Part shown: positions 9,526 through 18,648 of the stretch, piece by piece
Numbering within the stretch: position 1 is the first letter of the stretch
Layout of the letters: each line of letters starts with the position of its first letter
Assembly: GCA_963732875.1 (NCBI GenBank)
Contig: CAVTBD010000002.1
Span: forward strand, 62,001 to 126,000
Source: WHSO01 sp963732875
GTDB taxonomy: Bacteria; Pseudomonadota; Alphaproteobacteria; SMXQ01
Length of the DNA stretch: 64,000 nt
Reading direction: 5' to 3'
Program-made: the position numbers and the translations under genes
The notes under the pieces: model-generated
The model's input: only the letters and a program-made list of their open reading frames with translations
Databases searched by the model: none
Told to the model about the DNA's origin: nothing

Positions 9526-9556
9526 CTGCCACATCAAGAAGCTGCCACATCAAGAA
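9526..9556. repeat. Tandem 15-bp duplication
   Basis: CTGCCACATCAAGAA occurs twice with one base between the copies, immediately before the ribosome-binding region of the nitroreductase gene. The duplication lengthens the leader by 16 bases. Confidence 0.9.
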
Positions 9557-9576
9557 ACCGAAGGAAACGTTCCGTC

Positions 9577-10173
9577 ATGACCATCTCAGAAGCGTCCAAT
9601 CCGCGCGATGTCGGCCTCGATACCCTGCTGACGCGTACGTCCAACAACATGCTGACCGAGCCCGTTCCGGAAGGGCGCGATCTCGACCTGATCATGGAAG
9701 CCGCCACCCACGCGCCCGATCACGGCAAGCTGCGTCCGTGGCGCTTCGTCGTCATCAAGGGCGCGGCGCGGGAAGCTTTCGTCAAGGTGATCGAGGAGGC
9801 GAGCAAGGCGCGCAATCCGGCGATGACCGAGGGCGAGGCCAAGACCCTGCGCAACAAGTTCCTGATGCAGCCCATGATCATCGCGGTCGGCGCCAAGATC
9901 ACCGAAGGCAAGATCCCGGAGATCGAGCAGGTGCTCTCGACGGGCGCGGCGGCGATGAACATCCTCAATGCGATCCATGCGCTCGGTTACGCCGGCAAAT
10001 GGGTCACGGGCGACAACTGCTACGATGCGAAGGTGAACGCGGCGCTCGGGTTCAAGCACCCCGACCGTCTCATCGGCTTTATCTACGTCGGCACCGAGAA
10101 GATGAAGCTGCCGACCATGGAGCGTCCGGCGCCCAAGGACGTGATGACCGAGTGGACCGGACCGGTCGGCTGA
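9577..10173 (+). CDS. Nitroreductase family protein (YdjA-like)
   Basis: 198-residue FMN-dependent NAD(P)H oxidoreductase of the nitroreductase superfamily. It has 'THAPDHGKLRPWRFVVIKG' (residues about 47-65), the N-terminal FMN-contact block of YdjA-like proteins, and 'AAMNILNAIHALGYAGKWVTG' (about 127-147), which builds the second FMN/dimer segment. Length is normal for the short YdjA group. It would work as a cytoplasmic homodimer reducing quinones or nitro compounds; the physiological substrate is unknown. The gene stands alone between a palindromic operator candidate and a terminator, suggesting a single-gene unit induced by a small molecule. Confidence 0.85.
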   Translation: MTISEASNPRDVGLDTLLTRTSNNMLTEPVPEGRDLDLIMEAATHAPDHGKLRPWRFVVIKGAAREAFVKVIEEASKARNPAMTEGEAKTLRNKFLMQPMIIAVGAKITEGKIPEIEQVLSTGAAAMNILNAIHALGYAGKWVTGDNCYDAKVNAALGFKHPDRLIGFIYVGTEKMKLPTMERPAPKDVMTEWTGPVG

Positions 10174-10204
10174 GCGTCACTTCTAGATTTTCGTAGCCTT
10201 CGGA

Positions 10205-10238
10205 GGCCGTGCGACGTCCCATCGTACGGCCTTTGCTT
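10205..10238 (+). terminator. Intrinsic terminator after nitroreductase gene
   Basis: A 10-bp stem (GGCCGTGCGA with TCGTACGGCC, one G-U pair) and a seven-base loop are followed by TTTGCTTTG. It lies 30 bases after the nitroreductase stop and just before the end of the convergent DUF1194 gene. Confidence 0.7.
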
Positions 10239-10248
10239 TGCGACGCCG

Positions 10249-11115
10249 TCACGGTCGGTCGACGTCGTCCCAGATCCGGGCGCGCATGCGCTCGCCGATG
10301 TCGCAGCCCTTGGGGTAGACGTAACCGCCGGCCTGGACGCGCGTGAGGCCGCCCGGTGCGGCGGCCTTCATGACGCGTGGTGGCGACTCGGGCGTGCGGC
10401 CCGCGATCTCCAGGATCAGCTTCTTCTTGATGGCACGGGCGAAGTCCTTGAAGTCGTGGGCCACTTCCACGAACGAGCCCGGGCCGCCGGTCACGCACCC
10501 CCGGTAATAAAGGTCGAGGTCTTCGAGATAGAAGTGGCCGTCGAAGCGGTCGTTCTCGTTCTTGATCGGCAGGCCGTTGATGACGATGCGCCTGGCGACG
10601 ACCTGGTCGCGCACGGCATCCACGCGCGGCCCGGCGTTGTTGGGCCCGTCGCCCGAGACGTCGATGGCGCGCCGCGTGCCCTCGAAAGCGTTGCTGTCGA
10701 TCATGTGGGCTGCCATTTCGAGGGCATCGCTGATGGAGGTGCGCTGGCCGTAGGTGGGCGAGGCGCGCAGCAGGTCCTGGGCGAAGGCGTTGGCGCTGGT
10801 CTGATCGGAGACGACGCGCCAGTCGATCACCACCCGGTTGAACTCGCCGCTCGACCAGTCGATGTAAGCGACCGCGATCCTGCCGAGGATGCCGGACCGG
10901 ATCGCCTCGATCACGTCTTGTGACAGAAACGCGTCGGCGACGCCCTCGCGCTGAAGGCGGGCCTCATTCTGGTCGATCGAGCGGGACACATCGGTGGCGA
11001 TGACGAGCTCGAGGTCGACCGGCTGCGCGGCGCGTGCCGCACATGGCAACACCCATGCCGCCAGCGCGCCCGTGAGCGCGGCAATCATATGCAGGAAGGT
11101 GAAACGGCTTGCCAT
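10249..11115 (-). CDS. DUF1194 family von Willebrand A-like secreted protein
   Basis: About 288 residues. An N-terminal signal peptide (MASRFTFLHMIAALTGALAAW then AARAA) precedes 'DLELVIATDVSRSID', a metal-ion-dependent adhesion site (DxSxS) as in von Willebrand A domains, then 'RRAIDVSGDGPNN' with the second MIDAS region. This order is that of DUF1194, a periplasmic alphaproteobacterial family with no assigned function. I took the ATG at 11115 because it gives a normal signal peptide; an ATG at 11151 would add 12 residues. It is divergent from the OPT transporter, and the two 5' ends are close. Confidence 0.8.
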   Translation of the reverse strand: MASRFTFLHMIAALTGALAAWVLPCAARAAQPVDLELVIATDVSRSIDQNEARLQREGVADAFLSQDVIEAIRSGILGRIAVAYIDWSSGEFNRVVIDWRVVSDQTSANAFAQDLLRASPTYGQRTSISDALEMAAHMIDSNAFEGTRRAIDVSGDGPNNAGPRVDAVRDQVVARRIVINGLPIKNENDRFDGHFYLEDLDLYYRGCVTGGPGSFVEVAHDFKDFARAIKKKLILEIAGRTPESPPRVMKAAAPGGLTRVQAGGYVYPKGCDIGERMRARIWDDVDRP

Positions 11116-11265
11116 GGCGTGATGCCCCGACGACCGCATGTCCCGGAACATTAGGCGTTCGCCGGGCGTTTCACAATGGGCCACGCAACGCGTGCCGGGC
11201 CAAGACGGTTTGCCGCCGCGGCCATATGGGGTAGGACTGTTCCCGAGGAAAGCCGGAGCGTGTCG

Positions 11266-13023
11266 ATGCAGGACCATAGCGGCGGCGCATCAAAGCCCGC
11301 CGCCGAGCTGACCCGCCGCGCCGTCGCGACGGGCATGGTGATCGGCGCCGTGCTCACCCCGTGCAACGTCTACAGCGGCCTCAAGATCGGCTGGTCCTTC
11401 AACATGTCGATCGCCGCCGGCCTCCTGGCGGCGGGCTTCTGGCGCGGCGCCGGGGCGATGTTCGGGACCCGGCCCCTTGAGCTCCTGGAGAACAACATCA
11501 ATCAGACCGCAGCCTCGTCGTCGGCCTCGATCGTTTCGGCCGGCTTGGTGGCGCCGATCCCGGCCCTGACGCTGCTGACCGGCATCACGCTCGGTTGGCC
11601 CGCGCTGGCGTTCTGGGTGTTCGCCGTGAGCGTGCTCGGCGTGGTGGTCGCGGCCGGCATCCGCCACCAGATGATCGTCGCCGAGGGCCTGCGCTTCCCT
11701 TCGGGTGTCGCCACCGCTGAGACCATCACCCAGATCCACGCCCACGGTGCCGAGGCCGCGCGTCGCCTGCGCGTGCTGCTCGGCGGCGCCGCCCTGTCCG
11801 CGGGCGTCAAGGCGTTCTCTGAATTCGTCGTGGCGATCCCGCGCCTCGCGCCGCCGCTGTCGATGCCGGGATTCGGCGCGTTGCCGGGCGCCATGCCGTT
11901 CACGAGCCTCGGCCTCTCGTTCGATCCTTCGCTGCTCATGCTCGGCTTCGGCGCCATCATCGGCCTGCGCGCCGGGCTGTCGCTGCTGATCGGCGCCATC
12001 CTCGCCTGGGGCGTGCTGGCGCCGGTGACCCTCGGTCTCGGCTGGGCGCATCCCGGACCCACCGGCGGCATCTGGTTCGAGCCGCTGGTGAAGTGGCTGC
12101 TGTGGCCCGGCGTCACGCTGCTGGTGGTCTCGGCGCTGGTTTCGCTCATGGTCTTCGTTGTCCGCATGGCGACGCGCCTGAGCGCATTCCGCCTGCGCGT
12201 GCCGAGCACGCACAACACGGGCTATCCGCTCGCGGTGATCGCGGCGGGGGCGCTGGTGACCCTGGCCGCAGTCACGGTGTTCCACCTCACGCTGTGGGAT
12301 TCGGTGCTGGCGGTCGCGCTCAGCTTCGTGCTGGCCGCGGTCGCCGCGCGCGTCAGCGGCGAGACCGGGATCACGCCGATCGGCGCGCTCGGCAAGATCA
12401 CGCAGCTGTCGTTCGCCGTCCTCACGCCGGGCAGCGTCGCCGCCAACCTGATGACCGCGAACGTGACCGGCGGCGCGGCGGGGCAATGTGCCGACCTGAT
12501 GCACGATCTCAAGACCGGATACATGATCGGCGCGCGCCCGGAGCGCCAGATCGTGGCGCAGCTGTTCGGGGTACTGACCGGCAGCCTGGTCGGCACCATC
12601 GTCTACCTGCTGCTCATCCCCGATCCCAAGGCGATGCTGCTCACGCCCGAGTGGCCGGCGCCCGCCGTCGCCACCTGGAAGGCGGTGGCCGAGGTGCTCG
12701 CGCACGGTCTCGGCGCGATCCCGCCCGGCGCCATCGCCGCCATGGCGGTGGCCGCCGTGCTGGGCGTGGTGTCGGGCCTTGCAGAGCGCCTGTGCCCGCC
12801 GCGCATCGCCGGACGCCTGCCGAGCGCGCCGGCGCTCGGCCTCGCCTTCGTCATTCCCGCCTGGACCTCGTTCTCACTGTTCCTGGGGGCGCTCGGCGCC
12901 GCGCTGCTGGCGCGCTTCGCACCGGACTGGGCGTCCAAACGCACCATCACGCTCGCCGCGGGGCTGGTCGCGGGCGAGAGCCTGGTCGGCGTCGGCGTCG
13001 CCTTCGCGCATCTGCTCGGTTAG
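11266..13023 (+). CDS. OPT/YSL family transporter
   Basis: 585-residue polytopic membrane protein with about 13-15 hydrophobic segments. It opens 'ELTRRAVATGMVIGAVLTPCNVYSGLKIGWSFNMSI', the N-terminal signature of bacterial oligopeptide/yellow-stripe (OPT) transporters, and contains 'NNINQTAASSSASIVSAGLVAPIPAL' with the conserved QTAAS element. OPT proteins are proton-coupled importers of peptides or metal chelates in the inner membrane. I chose the ATG at 11266, eight bases after GGAG; a GTG two codons upstream is also possible. It has no obvious operon partner; the next gene is about 100 bases downstream. Confidence 0.85.
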   Translation: MQDHSGGASKPAAELTRRAVATGMVIGAVLTPCNVYSGLKIGWSFNMSIAAGLLAAGFWRGAGAMFGTRPLELLENNINQTAASSSASIVSAGLVAPIPALTLLTGITLGWPALAFWVFAVSVLGVVVAAGIRHQMIVAEGLRFPSGVATAETITQIHAHGAEAARRLRVLLGGAALSAGVKAFSEFVVAIPRLAPPLSMPGFGALPGAMPFTSLGLSFDPSLLMLGFGAIIGLRAGLSLLIGAILAWGVLAPVTLGLGWAHPGPTGGIWFEPLVKWLLWPGVTLLVVSALVSLMVFVVRMATRLSAFRLRVPSTHNTGYPLAVIAAGALVTLAAVTVFHLTLWDSVLAVALSFVLAAVAARVSGETGITPIGALGKITQLSFAVLTPGSVAANLMTANVTGGAAGQCADLMHDLKTGYMIGARPERQIVAQLFGVLTGSLVGTIVYLLLIPDPKAMLLTPEWPAPAVATWKAVAEVLAHGLGAIPPGAIAAMAVAAVLGVVSGLAERLCPPRIAGRLPSAPALGLAFVIPAWTSFSLFLGALGAALLARFAPDWASKRTITLAAGLVAGESLVGVGVAFAHLLG

Positions 13024-13123
13024 ATGAGGCGCGCGGAAAATAAGCAATTCCCGAAAAGGCGGTATTCCCGTGTTGACCGGGGCGCTATCGTCGCGCCAAA
13101 GACGACAAGATCGGGGAGGACGG

Positions 13124-14080
13124 ATGCCGCTCGCGCGCGCCTACAGCCATGTCGTGATCGAGGTCGCGGACGCCGCGCGCGCCGAGGCGTTCTACCGCGA
13201 CGTGCTCGGCGTCGCGGCACCGGCCCGCGCCTGGGATGAGGATGGCGCGCGGGCGCTGGCGCTGCCGTCGGGCGCGTTCATCGTCCTGGCCGAGAGGGAA
13301 AACCCGCGCACCTTTCCGGAAACGGGCGTCCATCAAGCCTACCGCGCCAGCCGCGCGGCGATCGCATCAATCGTGCGGAAGGTTGCCGCGGCGGGCGGCA
13401 CGGTCGCCGACTACCATGAGGACCGGCGCGAGGAAGCCGGCGACAATGCCTATTTTGCCGATCCCGACGGCAACCGCATCCAGCTCGTGGCCGGCGCGGG
13501 ACCGGAGGCCGGAATCAACGACATCGATCACGCCGTGGTGCAGGTTTCCGACATCGAATGGGTCGACGACCTCTACGTCGAGGCGTTGCATCTCAAGGCG
13601 GTGCACCGGACCGGGTGGAATACGGCGGACTTCGTGCGCGCCCGCGCCTGGGGCGAGGGCAAGGAGAACATGGCGCCCGGCACGCGCCGCTGGGACCAGC
13701 GCTATCGCGACATCCCCGGCGGCAAGCCGGGGCAGGGGCGCAAGGTGGCGCGCCCCAACCCGCAACTGTTCCTGGACATGGGCGGCGACGACGCGCGCGG
13801 CCCGGTGCTCGGCATCTTCCTGGCCCAGGGCCATTTCCAGGAATCAAACCTGGAGACCACGCGCGGGACGCCGCGCGTCGCGTTCCTCGCCGATGACGGC
13901 GCGCTCGATGGCATCGCGGCGGCCCTCGCCGGCGCCGGTGCCCGCGTCGAAGGGCCGGTCAATCATCCCGCGGGCCTGCCCCGCGCGCGCTCGGTCTACG
14001 CGCGCGATCCCGGCGGCGTGCTGGTCGAATTCTGTTCCCTAGAGCAGGGTCGGTTCAGATTGACTCAATCTGAACCGTGA
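13124..14080 (+). CDS. VOC (glyoxalase/extradiol dioxygenase-fold) family protein
   Basis: 318 residues containing vicinal-oxygen-chelate repeats: the first starts 'YSHVVIEVADAARAEAFYRDVLG' and ends 'NAYFADPDGNRIQLV' (residues about 7-125), and the second starts 'DIDHAVVQVSDIEWVDDLY'; 'RSVYARDPGGVLVEFCS' closes the fold. The first His/Glu positions fit metal ligands. The start follows a GGGGAGGA site. Such proteins include lyases and ring-cleaving dioxygenases; I cannot say which. The last 13 codons and the stop are supplied by a dispersed palindromic repeat, so the original C-terminus has probably been replaced. Confidence 0.8.
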   Translation: MPLARAYSHVVIEVADAARAEAFYRDVLGVAAPARAWDEDGARALALPSGAFIVLAERENPRTFPETGVHQAYRASRAAIASIVRKVAAAGGTVADYHEDRREEAGDNAYFADPDGNRIQLVAGAGPEAGINDIDHAVVQVSDIEWVDDLYVEALHLKAVHRTGWNTADFVRARAWGEGKENMAPGTRRWDQRYRDIPGGKPGQGRKVARPNPQLFLDMGGDDARGPVLGIFLAQGHFQESNLETTRGTPRVAFLADDGALDGIAAALAGAGARVEGPVNHPAGLPRARSVYARDPGGVLVEFCSLEQGRFRLTQSEP

Positions 14081-14154
14081 ATCCTGTTCTAAATTTAAAA
14101 TGTAGAGCCTGATTCAGGGCTCAAGATCGTTCCGATCTGAGCCGATCAGGCTCT
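14041..14154 (+). repeat. Dispersed palindromic repeat, copy A (two modules)
   Basis: Module 2 (14041-14090) runs from AGAGCAGG to CCTGTTCT and contains a perfect 13-bp inverted repeat, CGGTTCAGATTGA with TCAATCTGAACCG around one base. An A+T-rich linker (TAAATTTAAAATGT) joins it to module 1 (14104-14154), which runs from AGAGCCTGATTCA to GATCAGGCTCT. Copy C near 22.2 kb has the same two modules and linker in reverse orientation, and copy B near 20.7 kb has module 1 only. Module 2 supplies the stop codon of the VOC gene. Confidence 0.85.
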
Positions 14155-14174
14155 AGCCGAGGAGTGAGCCCGCC

Positions 14175-15435
14175 ATGGACGAGATCATCGCGATCGGTGC
14201 ACCCTACGATGACGATGTGCCGTTTCCCTATCCGCGTTTCTCGCTCGCCGAGCGCGACCGGCGCTGGAAGGCGGTGCGCGCCCTCATGGCCGCGCGCGGC
14301 ATCGACGTCATCGTGTGTCCGCAGAACACCGGCCATTCCATGGATTTCCAGGCGGACTCGCGCTACCTCACCCATTGCGGCGGCGGCGGCGACGCCGACA
14401 TCGCCGCGGTGTTCCCGGTCGAGGGTGAGGTGACGGCGGTCGCTACCACGGCGATCCCGCGCTGGTCGCCGCGCGTGCAGGACTGGATCACCGACGTGCG
14501 CGAGGCGCGGCGCAACTACGGCAAGGGGATCGTCGCGCGCATCCGCGAGATGGGGCTCGCCCGGCCCCGCATCGGCATCACCGGGCTCGGCGAGATCGGT
14601 GGCACGCGCTCGTTCGAGGGGCTCATCATCCACGGCACTTACCGGCAAATCCGCGAGGCCTTTCCCGAGTCTCGAGATCGTCGATGCCACCGGCCTGATG
14701 GCCGAGGTGCGCGACGTGAAAAGCGACGAGGAGGTCGCCTGTCTTACCAAGGCGGTCGAGATCATCGAAAAGGCCTACGAGGCAGAGGCGGCGGCCGCGC
14801 GCGCGGGCGCCGTCGACTGGGAGGTGTGGGCGGCGACCCAGTACGCGCTCCTGCGCAACGGCTCCGAGGCGCCGATCCACTGCAACTGGATTTCGGGCGT
14901 CAACTGCGTGCGCACGCTCACCCGGCCGACGTTCCGCAAGCTCGCGAAGGGCGACCTCATCATCAACGAGCTCGAGGCATGCTGGATCGGCTACCAGGCC
15001 CAGGGCGTGCAGCCGGTGTTCGTGGAGGAGGCGCATCCGGTCCATGTCGAGCTGATGAAGGTCCAGCGCGAAGTGTTCAACGCGGTAGCCGAGGTGATCC
15101 GCCCCGGCACCACGTTGACCGAGATCGACGCGGCCGCCGCCGCGGCGGTCGTGCGCGCCGTACCCAACAAGGGGCCGGCGGCGGGGGCGCGGGCGCGGCT
15201 CACCATGCACGGCAAGGGCGCCGGAGACGATGGCCCGATCATCACCAGCGCGTCGCGCGAGAAGCGCCACATGGACTACGAGCTCAAGAACAACATGACG
15301 TTCATTTTCAAGCCGGCGGCGGTCACGGCGGACGGTAACGCGCTCTGCACCTGGGGCGATACGGTGGTCATCACGAACGCCGGCGCGAAGCGGCTCGGCA
15401 AGCGGCCCCACGACCTAAGCGTCTCGGGGAATTGA
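14175..15435 (+). pseudogene. M24 (Xaa-Pro peptidase-like) family protein, frameshifted
   Basis: Residues 1-165 (frame of the ATG at 14175) give an aminopeptidase-P-like N-domain ('RFSLAERDRRWKAVRALMAARGIDVIVCP'); the creatinase-fold domain continues in the next frame to 15435. Deleting one base near 14670 (GAG-T-CTC) restores a continuous protein of about 419 residues with 'FPELEIVD' at the join. The C-domain lacks usual M24 metal ligands: the first Asp pair region reads 'INELEACWIGYQAQ', the glutamate before the helix end reads 'FIFKPAA', and the last one 'CTWGDTVVIT'. Only the 'MHGKGAGDDGP' histidine block remains. So it may be a non-metal member or a decayed gene. The frameshift may be an assembly error. 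Confidence 0.7.
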
Positions 15436-15528
15436 GGTTTTACCCATTTGAGGGGTAGACCCTTCGAGGGCGAAGGGCTTGCGCGTCGCCGTGTCAGGGT
15501 GTTTTATGCTCCTAAAAGGAGCTTACCC

Positions 15529-16407
15529 ATGTCAATGACCACCGAAACCACCGGAATGACCGTTGTCCCGTCGGGCGCCGCCTGCGGCGCCGAGATCAGG
15601 GGCGTCGATCCTGCGCAGGATTTGCCGCAGGCGACCATCGACGCCATCACCGCGGCCTGGCGCGAGCATCTGGTGCTCTACTTTCGCGGCTACGACCTGA
15701 CCCTCGATGAGCAGCTGCGCTTCGCGGCCCGCTTCGGCGATCTGGGCGAGCGCAAGAAGGCGCCCGAGGGCCTGCGCGAGCGCACCGAGGGCGTGCTGCA
15801 GACCAACAAGTATTCGCTGCTGGTCAGCAACATGAAGGTGGACGGCAAGCCGGTCGGCGCCTTTGGCGAAGGCGACATGTGGTTCCACATCGATTCGGGC
15901 TATACCGAGCGCCCCTACAAGTACACCTTCCTCTACGGCATGGAATTGCCCGCGACCGGCGGCAACACGCTGTTCGCGAACCAGTACAGGGCCTACGACG
16001 AACTCTCTCAGGAGATGAAGGACAGGATCGAGGGCCTCAAGGCGCTCCACATCCACGAATACAAGCGCTCGGAAAAGGTCGACCTCAGCCAGGACATCAG
16101 CGCCATCCCGCACTGGTTCCATCCCGTTGCCGTGCGCCATCCCGAGACCGGCAAGCGCGCGCTGTTCGTCGACCGCCTGATGACCCAGCGCATCGAGGGC
16201 CTGAGCCCCGAGGAGAGCGAGACGCTCCTCAACCAGCTCTGGGACCACGCGGAAAATCCCAAGTACGTCTACGAGCACGTGTGGAAGCTCAAGGACCTGG
16301 TGATGTGGGACAATCGCTGCCTGACCCACGGGCGCACCTGGTTCTCGCCCCAGGAGAACCGCCTGCTGCGCCGCTGCACGGTCGAGGGCGAGCCGCTCGG
16401 CGCCTGA
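15529..16407 (+). CDS. TauD/TfdA family Fe(II)/2-oxoglutarate dioxygenase
   Basis: 292 residues. The facial triad is visible: His120 and Asp122 in 'WFHIDSGY', His267 in 'CLTHGRTWF', and the 2-oxoglutarate-binding arginine follows in 'LLRRCTVEGEP'. The family 'ATGGNTLFANQYRAYDEL' block is present. The ATG at 15529 has AAGGAG eight bases upstream; upstream in-frame codons are not conserved-looking. Such enzymes hydroxylate sulfonates, phenoxyacetates or other small acids using oxygen and 2-oxoglutarate. No sulfonate transporter is adjacent, so the substrate is open. rlmJ follows after 24 bases. Confidence 0.88.
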   Translation: MSMTTETTGMTVVPSGAACGAEIRGVDPAQDLPQATIDAITAAWREHLVLYFRGYDLTLDEQLRFAARFGDLGERKKAPEGLRERTEGVLQTNKYSLLVSNMKVDGKPVGAFGEGDMWFHIDSGYTERPYKYTFLYGMELPATGGNTLFANQYRAYDELSQEMKDRIEGLKALHIHEYKRSEKVDLSQDISAIPHWFHPVAVRHPETGKRALFVDRLMTQRIEGLSPEESETLLNQLWDHAENPKYVYEHVWKLKDLVMWDNRCLTHGRTWFSPQENRLLRRCTVEGEPLGA

Positions 16408-16431
16408 CGCGGCCGCCCGTCGGGCGCGCGC

Positions 16432-17280
16432 ATGCTCAGCTATCAGCACGGCTATCACGCGGGCGGCCTCGCCGACGTTCACAAGCACACGGCGCTGGCG
16501 CTCGTCCTGCGCCACCTGCTCGCCAAGCCGTCGCCGTTCTGCATGATCGACACCCATGCCGGGGCGGGCACCTACGACCTCGCCTCGGAACAGGCGGCCA
16601 AGACCGGGGAATGGAAGGACGGCATCGGCCGCCTCGTCGCCGGACCGAAGCCCAAGAGCGCCGGTCTCGCGCTCTACCTCGATGCGATCCGCGCGTTCAA
16701 CGGGCCGGGCGCGCTGGTGCGCTATCCCGGCTCGCCGATGATCGCGCTCCACGCCGCGCGCGCCTGCGACCGCCTCGTCGCCATGGAGCTGCATCCGGCC
16801 GAGCATGCCGCGCTGCGCGCGGCGTTGCAGCCTTTCCGCAACGCCCACGTCCACAAGCGCGACGGCTTCGTCGGGCTGCCGGCGCTGGTGCCGCCGCTAG
16901 AGCGGCGCGGGCTGGTGCTGATCGATCCGTCCTACGAGATGAAGGACGACTACGCCCGCGTGCCGGACGTGGTGGCACGCGCCCTCAAGCGCTGGCGCGC
17001 GGGAATTTACATGGCGTGGTATCCGATCCTGCCGGAGGGCCGCCACGAAATCCTGAGGGCCGGCTTCGCGGCGATCGCGGCAACGGGCGTGCCGGTGCTG
17101 GAGGCCGAACTGCTCGGGCCGCCGCGCCCGCGCGGCCTGATCGGCACCGGGCTCGCGGTGGTCAATCCGCCCCACCGGTTCGAGGACGCGCTTGCCGAGG
17201 CGGGCGCGGAGCTCGCGGCGCGCCTGTTTTCCAAGGATGCCGGGCGTCACGTTTGCAACACTCTCGCCGCGCCGGCCTGA
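16432..17280 (+). CDS. rlmJ: 23S rRNA (adenine(2030)-N6)-methyltransferase RlmJ
   Basis: 282 residues. The start 'MLSYQHGYHAGGLADVHKHTAL' is the RlmJ signature, the SAM site follows as 'DTHAGAGTYDL' (from residue 40) and the catalytic motif is DPSYE (165-169). It methylates A2030 of 23S rRNA with S-adenosylmethionine in the cytoplasm. Length matches the family. It sits between two oxygenase genes with which it has no functional tie. Confidence 0.92.
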   Translation: MLSYQHGYHAGGLADVHKHTALALVLRHLLAKPSPFCMIDTHAGAGTYDLASEQAAKTGEWKDGIGRLVAGPKPKSAGLALYLDAIRAFNGPGALVRYPGSPMIALHAARACDRLVAMELHPAEHAALRAALQPFRNAHVHKRDGFVGLPALVPPLERRGLVLIDPSYEMKDDYARVPDVVARALKRWRAGIYMAWYPILPEGRHEILRAGFAAIAATGVPVLEAELLGPPRPRGLIGTGLAVVNPPHRFEDALAEAGAELAARLFSKDAGRHVCNTLAAPA

Positions 17281-17404
17281 AGCTCCCGAAAAGACTTGTT
17301 CCCGCGCCCGCGCAATCGGCGAATCCGGTTGCCAAGGGCACCGGCGGGCGGTCTACTTTTTCGAAAAGCATGCGTCGTGATGCCACGGGCAGGGGAGGCA
17401 GGCC

Positions 17405-18547
17405 ATGGTCATGTCCCGCGAACAGAACGATCGTCTCACCCGCGTCGGGCCCGGCTCGCCCGGCGGCGAGATGCTGCGCCGCTACTGGTGGCCGATCGCC
17501 TTCACCGAGGAAGTGCAGGGCAGGCCGTTCCCGGTGCGCCTGCTGGGCGAGGACCTGGTGCTGTTCCGCGACGGCTCCGGCAAGGTCGGCATGCTGGCAC
17601 GGGCCTGCCCGCACCGCGGCGCGTCGCTCACGCTCGGCCGCGTCGAGGGGGACGGGCTGCGCTGCTGCTACCACGGCTGGAAGTTCGCGCGCGACGGCCG
17701 CTGCCTGGAGATGCCGGCCGAGCCGCCCGACACGCCGCTCAAGGGCAAGGTGCGCCAGGGATCGTACCCGACCGAGGAGGCCGCGGGGCTGATCTTTGCC
17801 TACCTGGGGCCGTTGCCCGCGCCGCTGTTCCCCAAGATCGACCTGCTGTTCCGCGACGACATGGAACGCGAGGTCTACGCCAAGAACGACTTCTGCAACT
17901 GGCTGCAACGCGCCGAGAACGGCCACGACCCGGCGCATCTCGGCATCCTGCACGTGGCGGGCTATCCCCAGCTCGCCTTCAAGCGCCCGAGCGCCAACCG
18001 GGAGCGCACGTGGTACGGGCTCCGCACCGCGTCCCGGTTCCCGGGCGGGCTGGTCAACGTGAGCCACCAGATATTCCCGTCCAATACGCGGCGCACGGGC
18101 GCGCGCAAGGGCGAGGAACCGCGCCATTACATCCATTACCGCGTGCCGGTCGACGACGGCATGACGACGACCTTCTACGTGCGCGCGCGGATCCTGCCGG
18201 ACGGCGGCTCGGGCAAGACCGTGTTCCGCGGCCGTGAGCAGGCGGTGCGCGGCGAGTATGGCCACGTCGACGACGGCTGGTGGGGCATCCCGTCACGCGA
18301 GCAGGACCGCGCCGCCCAGGAGAGCCAGGGCGAGGTGTTCGACCGCACGCGCGAATACCTCGGCACCACCGACGACGGCATCGTGCTGTTCCGCCGGACC
18401 GTGGAGGAGGCGATTCGCGCCGTCGAGGAAGGTCGCGATCCGATCGGCGTGCTGCGTGCGCCGCCGTGCGAGGGGATCATCCACTTCGACGCCACCAAGA
18501 ACTTCGGCGACGGCGAGACCCGCCCGCCGGACATGGTCGAGGCGTAG
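17405..18547 (+). CDS. Rieske 2Fe-2S aromatic-ring-hydroxylating oxygenase, large subunit
   Basis: 380 residues. The Rieske domain has Cys68/His70 in 'CPHRG' and Cys87/His90 in 'CCYHGWKF'; the catalytic domain has 'NWLQRAENGHDPAHLGILH' (residues about 161-179), the segment that holds the mononuclear iron ligands and bridging acid in phthalate 4,5-dioxygenase-like enzymes. The 'RYWWPIAF' N-terminus also matches that group. A GGGGAGG site precedes the ATG. It should be a cytoplasmic monooxygenase or dioxygenase on an aromatic acid, needing a reductase; no reductase or small subunit is adjacent. A pair of hairpins follows the stop. Confidence 0.88.
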   Translation: MVMSREQNDRLTRVGPGSPGGEMLRRYWWPIAFTEEVQGRPFPVRLLGEDLVLFRDGSGKVGMLARACPHRGASLTLGRVEGDGLRCCYHGWKFARDGRCLEMPAEPPDTPLKGKVRQGSYPTEEAAGLIFAYLGPLPAPLFPKIDLLFRDDMEREVYAKNDFCNWLQRAENGHDPAHLGILHVAGYPQLAFKRPSANRERTWYGLRTASRFPGGLVNVSHQIFPSNTRRTGARKGEEPRHYIHYRVPVDDGMTTTFYVRARILPDGGSGKTVFRGREQAVRGEYGHVDDGWWGIPSREQDRAAQESQGEVFDRTREYLGTTDDGIVLFRRTVEEAIRAVEEGRDPIGVLRAPPCEGIIHFDATKNFGDGETRPPDMVEA

Positions 18548-18576
18548 GCTTTCCGTCCGGTCCGTCGGGGAAAAGT

Positions 18577-18648
18577 CCCCTCCCCGGCAGGTGCCAAGCG
18601 GACCGGCCGGGGAGGGGCTGCCCGCCGGATATGGGGTCTCCGGCGGGC
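18577..18648 (+). terminator. Two consecutive perfect hairpins after the Rieske oxygenase gene
   Basis: The first stem pairs 12 bases (CCCCTCCCCGGC at 18577-18588 with 18606-18617); the second pairs 10 bases (GCCCGCCGGA at 18620-18629 with 18639-18648). No T run follows, so this is either a Rho-aided end or an mRNA-stabilising structure. Confidence 0.55.
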
